This document shows positions 32,051 to 40,400 of a stretch of 64,000 bases of DNA, piece after piece (positions within the stretch are counted from its first letter, which is position 1; the number at the start of each line of letters is the position of its first letter). Position numbers and translations under genes: made by a program. This DNA is from a virus: positions 1-64,000 of IMG/VR virus record IMGVR_UViG_3300044695_001846. One strand, written 5' to 3'. Under the pieces are notes generated by a model, which saw nothing but the letters and a program-made list of their open reading frames with translations, was not told the DNA's origin and made no database searches.

Positions 32051-33046
32051 ATGACAGAAAATAATGAAATTTTAGAAAAAGCGGCTGCAGCTGGTACTAT
32101 CGCATCTGGTGGTATTGGTGGAGTAAGTACTCCAGCAGCTGGAATTCTTGACAATACTAACCCAGTTGGTGATCTAGTGTCTGATGGCGGTATTTTGCAG
32201 CCTGAACAGTCACGTCAGTTTATTGAGTATATCTTTGAACAGCAGGTTCTAGCCCAAGATGGTCGTAGAGTCACAATGAGAGCTAACACAACTGAACTTG
32301 AGAAGATGAATGTTGGAGAGCGTGTAATCCGTGCAGCAGCACAGGCAGACGCAACCTACACTAACGCTGATGTACAGTTTACAAAGGTTACTCTTACAAC
32401 CAAGAAGATTCGTCTTGATTGGGAAGTTTCGACTGAAGCTCTTGAAGATAATATCGAAGGTGCTGGTCTGGAGGATCACTTGGTCCGTACAATGACCCGT
32501 GCGTTTGCTAACGATCTTGAAGATCTAGCCATCAATGGTACAGGAACTGGTACAAACAACTTCCTGAACATCCTTGAAGGTTTCGTATCAATCGAAGCCG
32601 ATGGTAATTCAGCAACTTATGGTACAACTATCGAAAGTTTGCAGGGACTTGTTCTTGCAATGCCTCGTAAGTACCGTGGTTCCCGTTCAAACATGAAGTT
32701 CTATGCAGACACTGAAACCGTTGCTGCAATAATCAACGGTCTTGGTTCTTCTGGTAACTTGAATTCAGAGCGTATCATTGAACGTGTAGTTGATGGAGTT
32801 GCTCCGTCAACTCTTGGTGCACCAATTCAATATCGTGTTCTAGGTCTTCCATTGGTTGAAGTTCCTTTGATGCCAGCTGGTTATGTATCACTTACATTCC
32901 CAGAAAACCGCATCTGGGGCTTCCAGAGAGACGTAACAGTACACCGTGAGTTCAAGCCAAAGAAGGATACAGTAGAATATACCGTATTCCTACGCTTTGG
33001 TGTAGCAGTTGAAGAAACTGATGCAGTAGCATTCATGCAAGACTAA
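32051..33046 (+). CDS. Major capsid protein (HK97 fold)
   Basis: 331 aa. The N-terminal arm is Ala/Gly-rich. Then GDLVSDGGILQPEQSRQFIEYIFEQ (quoted in part: GILQPEQSRQFIEYIF), an E-loop region, TLTTKKIRLDWEVSTEALED, the spine-helix segment FANDLEDLAINGTG, a P-domain with YRGSRSNMKFYADT, and the terminal strand VTVHREFKPKKDTVEYTVFLRFGVAV. This order is that of actinophage HK97-type capsid proteins. Strong GGAGGTGA RBS. Arg codons are almost all CGT/CGC, unlike the AGA-rich neighbours, which fits very high expression. A hairpin follows the gene. Confidence 0.9.
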   Translation: MTENNEILEKAAAAGTIASGGIGGVSTPAAGILDNTNPVGDLVSDGGILQPEQSRQFIEYIFEQQVLAQDGRRVTMRANTTELEKMNVGERVIRAAAQADATYTNADVQFTKVTLTTKKIRLDWEVSTEALEDNIEGAGLEDHLVRTMTRAFANDLEDLAINGTGTGTNNFLNILEGFVSIEADGNSATYGTTIESLQGLVLAMPRKYRGSRSNMKFYADTETVAAIINGLGSSGNLNSERIIERVVDGVAPSTLGAPIQYRVLGLPLVEVPLMPAGYVSLTFPENRIWGFQRDVTVHREFKPKKDTVEYTVFLRFGVAVEETDAVAFMQD

Positions 33047-33060
33047 TTATAGTCACACTT

Positions 33061-33090
33061 GGAGGGGAGGCATTAATTTGTCTCCCCTTC
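33061..33090 (+). terminator. Hairpin after the major capsid gene
   Basis: The stem core AGGGGAG (33063-33069) / CTCCCCT (33082-33088) extends to 9 bp with a G-U and a G-C pair. The loop is 12 nt and the downstream ATCTATTTAT is only moderately U-rich. It is probably a terminator or 3'-stabiliser. Confidence 0.6.
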
Positions 33091-33103
33091 ATCTATTTAT
33101 GAA

Positions 33104-33112
33104 TGATATAAT
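33104..33112 (+). promoter_or_regulatory. Extended -10 promoter (TGATATAAT) of connector genes
   Basis: TGA-TATAAT lies 14 nt after the capsid hairpin and ends 14 nt before the ATG at 33127. It restarts transcription after the presumed terminator. Confidence 0.55.
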
Positions 33113-33126
33113 AATATAGATGTATT

Positions 33127-33318
33127 ATGACAAAAGTTAAAGATAATCTTGTTTGTTTATTTGTAGAAAATGCAAGTATCTATGAAAAAACTCTTGGTAA
33201 ACTTAACAGAGGATATAATGTTGTAAGTAAAGAAGATGCTGATATCTGGGTTAGTAAATTCCCCAAAATTAGAGTCACATCTCCAGAGGAGGTAGCCGAA
33301 GCTTTCGGTGTTAAATAA
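33127..33318 (+). CDS. Small head-tail region protein
   Basis: 63 aa. Hydrophilic, with LGKLNRGYNVVSKEDADIWVS and a C-terminal SPEEVAEAFGVK; short proteins of this kind commonly sit between the capsid and adaptor genes in actinophages. Its stop overlaps the next ATG. The role is unknown. Confidence 0.55.
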   Translation: MTKVKDNLVCLFVENASIYEKTLGKLNRGYNVVSKEDADIWVSKFPKIRVTSPEEVAEAFGVK

Positions 33319-34190
33319 TGGAAGTTTTAAGAATTAATGGGGGTATCCCAACAGCTTTGTTTTCAGGTCTTGTTCCAAATAGCCTGTACACCCTTGAGTA
33401 TTCAGACATTTTAACAGATGTAGTTGTTTCAGCAAGTGCTACTGCAAACGCAACTGGAGAAGTATCCTTCCTACTTAATGAAAAGTACGCATCGTATGAT
33501 GCAGTTTTAGATGCAAATGTTTATGACTATTTAGATGAAGTAGTTGTTGCTACAAATATTGATGTTGTTAGACCATACACAAACATCTCTACCCTTGCCA
33601 CAGATTTAAATAAAACTGTTACACAGGTAAAAGAAATGGAAAGAATTGCAAGGTACATCATTGATTCAGAAGTTTCTCAAGGATTTGGATATGTTAGAAA
33701 AGAAAAAGAAATTGTTGGCAATGGATCTGACTATCTAGTAGTTAATGAAAAGATTAATAAACTTTACAAGGTGTATGAAAATGGAACTCTTTTATATGAT
33801 TCAACATCAGATACTAATGAATTAAATTTTACAATTAGCAAAGATAAGACTTCTATAGTTCCACTACACGAAGAAAGCAATAAAACAGAATACCCACAGG
33901 TATGGAGAGATAGATATTTGTCTAGAGCTTTTTCTGATGGGTATGATTATGTAATTGATGCAGACTTTGGATACAAAGTAGTCCCTCAGGATATTCAAGA
34001 AGCTACAAGACTTTTGTGCTCAGACATCTCAAGTGATAATATGAAGTATCTTAATAAGTATATTGAGTCATTTGATAATGATGACTTTAAGATTAAATTT
34101 GCAAAGAACTTCAATGCTAGCACAGGAAATCTTGTAGTAGATAGAATTTTAACAAAGTATAAGAATAATATTCGTATCGGGGTGTTATAA
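33318..34190 (+). CDS. Head-tail adaptor protein with N-terminal beta domain
   Basis: 290 aa. Residues ~1-85 form an Ig-like beta domain (LRINGGIPTALFSGLVPN). Residues ~90-290 are an adaptor-type fold: ATDLNKTVTQVKEMERIARYI, a beta insertion, then VVPQDIQEATRLLCSDISS and FNASTGNLVVDRILTKYKN, the pattern of gp6/gp15-like connectors that seat on the portal. The position after the capsid gene supports this. The Ig-like addition at the N-terminus is unusual for the family. Confidence 0.6.
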   Translation: MEVLRINGGIPTALFSGLVPNSLYTLEYSDILTDVVVSASATANATGEVSFLLNEKYASYDAVLDANVYDYLDEVVVATNIDVVRPYTNISTLATDLNKTVTQVKEMERIARYIIDSEVSQGFGYVRKEKEIVGNGSDYLVVNEKINKLYKVYENGTLLYDSTSDTNELNFTISKDKTSIVPLHEESNKTEYPQVWRDRYLSRAFSDGYDYVIDADFGYKVVPQDIQEATRLLCSDISSDNMKYLNKYIESFDNDDFKIKFAKNFNASTGNLVVDRILTKYKNNIRIGVL

Positions 34191-34664
34191 ATGCTTTTTA
34201 ATTCAGCCTTTGATGATATTTTTTATCCAATGACTGCTGATATTTACTACGCAGTAGAAACACAGTCTGAATATGGAAATATGACAAGAACTTGGCAATT
34301 TGACAGAACTGTAAATTGTTCAGCAATTACTGCTACTTCTGGAGTTTTGACTGCAGAGCTAAGGGTAAAGGATAAGTTTTTAGATTATGAATCATCTTTA
34401 TTCTTTAGAACAAATGAAGATATAAGAAAAAGTACTTCTGGAAAATACTATCCAATAACAGCAACTGCAGTTACAAATATGAGAGATCCAAATGGTGATC
34501 CAGTATGGATTAATGCAGAAAATCTTAAAACAAAAGCTGAAACTGTTAAGACAAAGTATGAAGTTAAAACAATCATTCCAAGCTTTGACATGTTTCATAA
34601 CATTGGAATGTATAGAGTATTCTTAAATCGTTCAGCTAATCAAAAGTGGGATATACCAGAATGA
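34191..34664 (+). CDS. Head completion / stopper protein
   Basis: 157 aa. It starts with a short FNSAFDDIFYPMTADIYY segment, then beta-rich sequence with YGNMTRTWQFDRTVNC and terminal MYRVFLNRS strands, as in small head-closure proteins of siphoviruses. It begins directly after the adaptor stop and overlaps the next start (ATGA). The assignment is by gene order and size more than by motif. Confidence 0.5.
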   Translation: MLFNSAFDDIFYPMTADIYYAVETQSEYGNMTRTWQFDRTVNCSAITATSGVLTAELRVKDKFLDYESSLFFRTNEDIRKSTSGKYYPITATAVTNMRDPNGDPVWINAENLKTKAETVKTKYEVKTIIPSFDMFHNIGMYRVFLNRSANQKWDIPE

Positions 34665-35350
34665 TAACAGCTAGAATCAAGGGTGATGACGTTATAAGAA
34701 TGCTTAGAAATTCTGTAGAGTATTCAAGTTCTTTTATGACAGAGTTAAAAGGAAATCAAGATATTTTAAATGCAAAAGTTGGTGAAGAATCAGTTGATGC
34801 TTTCTACGATTACCTTGATGGTCTTGCAAGGCTTCATCCAGGAATGCTACACCATGTCTACGAATGGGGGCAAGTCGGAGATCCAATGGGAAGACTCTTT
34901 GATTTAACAATGTCCCCTAATAAAACATCTGCAGTAATTACTGCTGAATTCTTAGAATCTGATGTACCATCTCCAACATCTTCAGAACCTTTTTATGACA
35001 AGGCACAAATTATGGAAGATGGAAGAACTGTAACAATTAATCAAGTTGAGGCAAAGGCACTATTCTTCGAAATAGATGGTGAAGAATTTTTTAGAAGCGG
35101 TCCAATTGTAATTGCAAATCCTGGAGGAGAAGCTACAAGAGGATCTTTCTTACAAGCATTTGATGAATTCTATGGATCTTATTTTACAGAAGTACATTTA
35201 AAGGCAATAAGATTTTATAAATATTTTTCAAATCCAAAAACATTTGAAACTTACTTTGGTTCTGCTGCTAGGGGTGGAGCTAAATCAAAAGGTAAAAAAG
35301 CTGCACTATCATGGATTATGAACGCACCAGGAGGAAGAAATGGTTTATAG
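34661..35350 (+). CDS. Tail completion / neck protein
   Basis: 229 aa from the ATG at 34661, which overlaps the upstream stop; a GTG at 34646 is less likely. The N-terminal helical part (DDVIRMLRNSVEYSSSFMTEL, given in part) is followed by GLARLHPGMLHHVYEWGQVGDPMGRLFDL, the helix-strand pattern of HK97 gp10-like/minor-capsid tail-joining proteins. The C-terminus is basic (AKSKGKKAALSWI). Neighbours on both sides are connectors. Confidence 0.55.
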   Translation: MITARIKGDDVIRMLRNSVEYSSSFMTELKGNQDILNAKVGEESVDAFYDYLDGLARLHPGMLHHVYEWGQVGDPMGRLFDLTMSPNKTSAVITAEFLESDVPSPTSSEPFYDKAQIMEDGRTVTINQVEAKALFFEIDGEEFFRSGPIVIANPGGEATRGSFLQAFDEFYGSYFTEVHLKAIRFYKYFSNPKTFETYFGSAARGGAKSKGKKAALSWIMNAPGGRNGL

Positions 35351-35918
35351 ACCAGAAAATATTATCAATCTTTATGTTTGGGAACAGTTTAAAACTCACG
35401 CCCCTGCATTCTACAACCTCTATGGTCCAACTTCTGGAGGGGCAGACATTATCCCCTTTTTCCCTGCACCAGCAAACAACCTGCCAACTGCTGTAATTGA
35501 CAATGACCTACCTTATGTTATGTTTGATAAGTTTAGTAGAATCCGTGGGGGCTATAAATATTTCTACCCTATCAAGACTGACCAAATGAGATATACAATC
35601 GTTGGTGGCTCTCTGTACGACATTAACAGGAACCAGCAGGACAGGTATGCAACAACTATAAACCTTACAAGTCTTATTCAAAATATCCTAGATAGAGAAG
35701 ATGATGCAGCTCAGGATATTAATGAATTTACCAAGACTTTGCCAGATTATAACAATCCTAATTATCCAGAATTAAACAAATATTACTTCCATTGTGTTAA
35801 TGTTTACCAGTCAGGGTTTACAGATACACAACAAGATGTCTCTGATTTTATGGAATATAATCCAACTAGAGACCTTATTATCAAATATGACTATCATTCC
35901 AAACAGTTTAATGAATGA
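35340..35918 (+). CDS. Tail terminator protein
   Basis: 192 aa, overlapping the previous gene by 11 nt. It has PYVMFDKFSRIRGGYKYFYPIKTDQMRYTI (seen as PYVMFDKF, YPIKTDQMRY), an alpha/beta pattern typical of siphovirus tail terminators that cap the tail tube before joining the head. It lies directly before the major tail protein. The assignment rests on order and size and is consistent with related actinophages. Confidence 0.55.
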   Translation: MVYRPENIINLYVWEQFKTHAPAFYNLYGPTSGGADIIPFFPAPANNLPTAVIDNDLPYVMFDKFSRIRGGYKYFYPIKTDQMRYTIVGGSLYDINRNQQDRYATTINLTSLIQNILDREDDAAQDINEFTKTLPDYNNPNYPELNKYYFHCVNVYQSGFTDTQQDVSDFMEYNPTRDLIIKYDYHSKQFNE

Positions 35919-35996
35919 TAAAAACTAGGGGTATACTTAACTTAGGAAACGCCAATCTCCCCATAAATTTTAAGACTAAAAAAGAGGTGAAAAAAT

Positions 35997-36701
35997 ATGG
36001 CAACTCGTGGAAATTCCAATCAAATTATCGTTGGTGCAGCCCAACTCTTCGTTTCGAAGCAGGGTCCACTAGAATATAGTAGTGCAAGTGCTGTTTACGG
36101 CTTTAGTGCTAGTCCTAATATCTCTGGATACCCTTCAATCAGTGCCTCTGGAGCTTATGCAGATAAGCTTGAAGCAGATAGCGCAAACTGGAGAAATGTA
36201 GGCTACACAATGAACGGCTTAGAAGTACAGTTCCAACCAGACTTCGGTGAAGTCCAGGTAGATCAGCTTCTTGACGTTGCAAAGCTTTACAAGCAAGGTA
36301 TGCAGGTAAGCATGGTAACAGCATTTGCTGAAGGTACACTTGAGAACCTTCTTGTTTCTATTGCAGCAGCAAACAGTACTTATGATGCTACTGGTGCAAC
36401 CATCAATAGCTCAGGAAGACTAACTGCTGGAGAAATTCAACTTGAATTAACAGCAGGTGAGCTAGGTGAAGTTCCTGTGGAACGTGCACTTATCGCCGTT
36501 GGTCCAGGTTCTGGTGATCCATCATCAACTGGTAATGCAAAGGTAGAGCGTGTTTATGTAGGCAATCGTGTTCTCTCAATTGAGAACGTAACTGTTTCTG
36601 CAAAGCGTGATACACCTTCTATGTATGAAGTTACATTCCGTTTGCTTCCAGCATCCAATGGTTCCTATGGCAAGATCGTTGATCGTGTCGTTGGTAACTA
36701 A
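35997..36701 (+). CDS. Major tail protein
   Basis: 234 aa. It starts with an assembly arm (NQIIVGAAQLFVSKQGPLEY) and continues with FQPDFGEVQVDQLLDVAKLYKQG, GELGEVPVERALIAVGPGSG and the terminal strand SMYEVTFRLLPASNGSYGKIVD, the pattern of tube-forming proteins of actinophage siphoviruses. It has an AGAGGTGA RBS, CGT-rich Arg codons and a strong terminator directly downstream, all consistent with high expression. Confidence 0.8.
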   Translation: MATRGNSNQIIVGAAQLFVSKQGPLEYSSASAVYGFSASPNISGYPSISASGAYADKLEADSANWRNVGYTMNGLEVQFQPDFGEVQVDQLLDVAKLYKQGMQVSMVTAFAEGTLENLLVSIAAANSTYDATGATINSSGRLTAGEIQLELTAGELGEVPVERALIAVGPGSGDPSSTGNAKVERVYVGNRVLSIENVTVSAKRDTPSMYEVTFRLLPASNGSYGKIVDRVVGN

Positions 36702-36720
36702 AAATTAAATATAGAAACTT

Positions 36721-36756
36721 TGCCCACCCCCTAAAAAGGGTGGGCATTGTTTGTTT
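36721..36756 (+). terminator. Rho-independent terminator after the major tail gene
   Basis: Perfect 9-bp stem TGCCCACCC (36721-36729) / GGGTGGGCA (36738-36746), an 8-nt loop, followed by TTGTTTGTTT. The clearest terminator in the window. Confidence 0.85.
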
Positions 36757-36769
36757 AATAAGCCTTTTA

Positions 36770-36789
36770 TGATATAATTGAATATAATC
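36770..36789 (+). promoter_or_regulatory. Tandem -10 promoters of the tail chaperone operon
   Basis: TGA-TATAAT at 36770-36778 and a second TATAAT at 36784-36789, followed by the Shine-Dalgarno AGGAGG and the ATG at 36803. Confidence 0.55.
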
Positions 36790-36802
36790 TATAGGAGGAT
36801 TA

Positions 36803-37138
36803 ATGGCAACCAGTATTTACGAAGTTGTAGAAGTAGAACTATTAGATGGTTCACAAATTTCTATGAAACCGCTTAAGATTTCTTTATTGAGAGATTTTAT
36901 GAAAGAGTTTCAGAAGATATCAGATCCAAAGATTTCAGAAGACAATATTAAGTCAATGGATCTTTTGTTAAACTGTGCTGTTATTGCAATGAAGCAATAC
37001 AATGCAGAGTTGGCAACTAAGGAGCAGCTAGAAGACATCATGGATCTTCCAACTGTGTACAAGGTAATTGAAGTAGCTGCAGGGATTCAGTTAAATGACC
37101 CAAACGCACTGGCAGCGGCTCTAGTTGGGACGAACTAG
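36803..37138 (+). CDS. Tail assembly chaperone (unshifted product)
   Basis: 111 aa. Helical protein with DGSQISMKPLKISLLRDFMKEF and LEDIMDLPTVYKVIEVAAGIQLND, typical of lambda gpG-type chaperones that coat the tape measure during tail assembly. Most ribosomes stop here at TAG 37136-37138. A slippery CCCAAAC at 37099-37105 lets a fraction continue in the -1 frame. It has an AGGAGG RBS. Confidence 0.8.
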   Translation: MATSIYEVVEVELLDGSQISMKPLKISLLRDFMKEFQKISDPKISEDNIKSMDLLLNCAVIAMKQYNAELATKEQLEDIMDLPTVYKVIEVAAGIQLNDPNALAAALVGTN

Positions 37139-37473
37139 ATCTAGCTGAGATAGAATCTAGAGTATTTCTTCTGGGGTTCTGGAAGAATTATTCTGAAATG
37201 GAAGAAAGCATATCTATGCCTGAACTAGTAGCAATACTAGAAGCTAAAAATAAAGAAGATTACGAAAGTAAGAAATTTATGGCAGCACTTCAGGGAGTAA
37301 ATCTTGATTCCGATTCGTCTGAAAACAAATGGGAAGAAATGAAGGCTAGAGTGTATAGCGGTGGCGCAACCTCTAACCCAAATGATATCCTGGCTCTACA
37401 AGGACATGCTGCACAACGTGCTGGCTTTGGAATTGGAAATGGGCTAGATTATGAGGTGATCTATAGTGGCTGA
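36803..37473 (+). CDS. Tail assembly chaperone, -1 frameshift product (gpGT-like)
   Basis: Predicted 223-aa product: 101 residues in the first frame to AAC (37103-37105), a -1 slip on CCCAAAC, then 122 residues ending at 37473. The -1 frame has a TGA at 37096-37098, directly upstream of the slippery site, and is open from there on. The extension reads RTGSGSSWDELDLAEIESRVF, then LLGFWKNYSEMEES. An in-frame ATG at 37198 is therefore probably not a real start. The conserved arrangement of lambda G/GT; the fusion is needed for tape measure binding. It overlaps the tape measure gene by 8 nt. Confidence 0.8.
37099..37105 (+). other. Programmed -1 ribosomal frameshift site CCCAAAC
   Basis: The heptamer fits X XXY YYZ with zero-frame codons CCA-AAC and -1 codons CCC-AAA. 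It lies 33 nt before the zero-frame stop and immediately after the last -1-frame stop. Confidence 0.8.
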
Positions 37474-40400
37474 AGTAGCCAAGGGTATTATTGATATTGA
37501 GATCAATACGGGCTCTGCTGCCTCTACACTGCAAGCATTACAATCACAAATTAATGCTTTTAATCTAGCCCTAAACAAAGCCAATGCTACACAGGGAAAA
37601 TTTTCTGCAGAGTATACAAAAAAACTTCAAGATGCAATAAATAAAACTGGTCTTTTTACAGCAGAAACAATAAGACTTCAGACTGCTGCTGCAACTTTAG
37701 ATAAAACTTTGTCCAAAGGAAAAACTTCTTTAGGGCAATATTTTAGTGCAAGATTTAATAAAGATGGTGCGATTGCAGCAGAGACAATGGCTCTTGCATC
37801 AGAACGTGCAAGAAGACTTCAAACACAATTTATAGCCACCTCTAGTGCTGCAAATGGATTTCAAGATGCACTAGCAGTTAGACCACTTGCAGCATTTTCT
37901 TCACAAGTAGCGGTTGCAGGACAAAAAGCAGAAATTATGTCTGCAATGTTCAAGCAAGGAACTACTCAATTAATTAACTTTGGTAAGAATGTCCAATGGG
38001 CAGGTCGCCAGCTTATGGTTGGCTTTACAGTTCCACTTACAATTTTTGGTGCAGTAGCTGGAAAAACTTTTATGGAATTAGAAAAGCAAGCGGTTGCATT
38101 TAAAAAAGTATATGGAGATATTTTTACAACTCCAGCAGAATTAAATCAAAATTTAGAGGCAGTAAAAGGTCTTGCTTCTGAATATACTAAATATGGTATT
38201 GCAGTAAAAGACACAATTGGTCTTGCTGCTCAAGCTGCTGCTGCTGGTAGAAAAAATGCAGATTTAACTGATGCAGTTTCTCAAGCAACAAGACTTGCAA
38301 CACTTGGTCAAATGGATCAAAATGCAGCACTTGAAACAACAATATCTTTGCAATCTGCATTTAGATTATCAGGACAAGATCTTGCAGATACTATTAACTT
38401 TTTAAATATGGTTGAAAACCAAACAGTTGTTTCCTTGCAAGATATTGCTGCTGCTATTCCTCGTGTAGCACCAGTTATCCAAGGTCTTGGTGGAGACGTA
38501 AAGGATCTTACAGTTTTCCTTGCAGCAATGCAAGAAGGTGGAGTTGATGCAGCAGAAGGTGCTAACGCATTAAAGTCTGGTCTTGCATCTTTGATTAATC
38601 CAACAAGACAAGCAACTGAAATGTTGAGTGGAATGGGGATAAATCTTCAGTCAATTATTGATTTAAATAAAGGGGATCTTATGGGAACTGTTCAATCTTT
38701 TGCACAGGCTTTATCATCTCTTGATCAATTCTCAAGACAACAAGCTCTTGAACAAGTGTTTGGAAAATTTCAATATGCAAAACTTGGAGCACTGTTTGAT
38801 AATATTTCTAGAAAAGGATCTCAGGCTCAACAAGTAATTGCAACATTAGGATATAGTACAGAACAACTTGCTTCAACTGCAGATAAAGAATTAAAAACCA
38901 TTGAAGAATCTTTTGGTGTGCAATTAACAGGTGCAATGGAAAGATTTAAGTTGGCAATTGCCCCCATTGGAGAAATATTTGTTAAATTAGCTATACCACT
39001 TGTTAATTTTGCTACATCCATTGCAGAAGCTTTTAATGGATTGTCAGATGGTCAAAAGAAGTTTGCTGCTATTGGTGCAGTTGTAATTGGTGTTGTTGTT
39101 CCAGCAGTCACAATGCTTACTGGTTTATTCTTAAACCTTGTTGGAACCCTTGCAAAAATGACACAAGGTATAACTTTATTTGGAATGGGATTTATAAAGG
39201 GTGGTCCACTAGGTGCAGTTAAAGCACTTACACAAAGTTCAAAATATTTAAGTCTTGCAGAGATGGATGCAGCGATGGCTGCTCAACAACTTGCTGGTGC
39301 TAACCAAGCATTAAATGCAACTTTGGTTGAGCAGGTTGGAAGCTCTAATGCTGCTGCTGCTGCAATTGGAAATTTAACAAAAGCATATTCTGCAATGATT
39401 GCTACTCAAGGTGCTGCAGCAGCAAGATTCCCAGAACACTTTGGTATAGCTGGAGCAGCTGGAACAAGAGCAAAAGTTAGCCAGGTAGCAATGAGAGGAG
39501 TTCAAAGAAGAAATTCTGGTGGACCAATCTTTATGTCAAATGGCACAACTGTCCCAGGAACTGGAAATACTGATACAGTTCCAGCCATGCTTACTCCAGG
39601 GGAATTTGTAGTAAATAAAAAAGCCACTAAAAATAATCTTGGACTATTGCATTCTATTAATGATAGCAAGAGTCCTCAAGGATTAAATGCTGGTGGAAAA
39701 GCAAAAGGAATGCAATATTTTGCTAAAGACAATCCCCCTATAGTTTTAGATGCAGATTTATCTGATGCAGACATAGCTGGTCTTAACCAATTTCCTATTG
39801 ATGATGATACTCCAGCAAAGCAAAGAAGAAGAAGAGATACCCAAGTTGCTCAACGAGCTCAACCTGCAGATGTAAAATACTCTTCTGAAATTCCTAGAAA
39901 CTTATTAACAAGATTTCCTGGGTCAGGTCCTATAAAGCCAATAGATTTTCAAACATATTCATTTTTACACATGCAAAGAAATGTTGTAAATTCTGAAGGA
40001 AGTGCTAAACTTTCTGGTCCAAGATACATGGACATGGCACTAAGAGGATCAAATCTTACACCAACTCAAGAAGCTAATGCCTTTGTAGATAGGCTAACTG
40101 GCTACAAAGGTGCTAGAATGGTTGGAAATATTGGATTTAAGGCTTCCTCATATTTAAATGCTGGAATTCATCCAATACAAGATTTAATTGATGATTTAAA
40201 TTACCGAATTCTTTATGGAGAAAACCCCTACGAAGGAACAATGAAAGCTGCAGGTTTATCTGGATTAGAATTAGAAACAGCAAAAAGTAAGGTTCATTCT
40301 CAAGTTGTTGGAAAGTTAAGGGCTATGCAATATGCTGGACAGGTTAACTTTAATGCAAGTGACAGTAGGCAAATGTCTGGCGTATATAAGGTGATGGAAA

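Noticed and set aside
37198-37473. Independent gene starting at the ATG at 37198
   Set aside because: The frame is open back to the CCCAAAC site and continues the chaperone after -1 frameshift; there is no RBS before this ATG.
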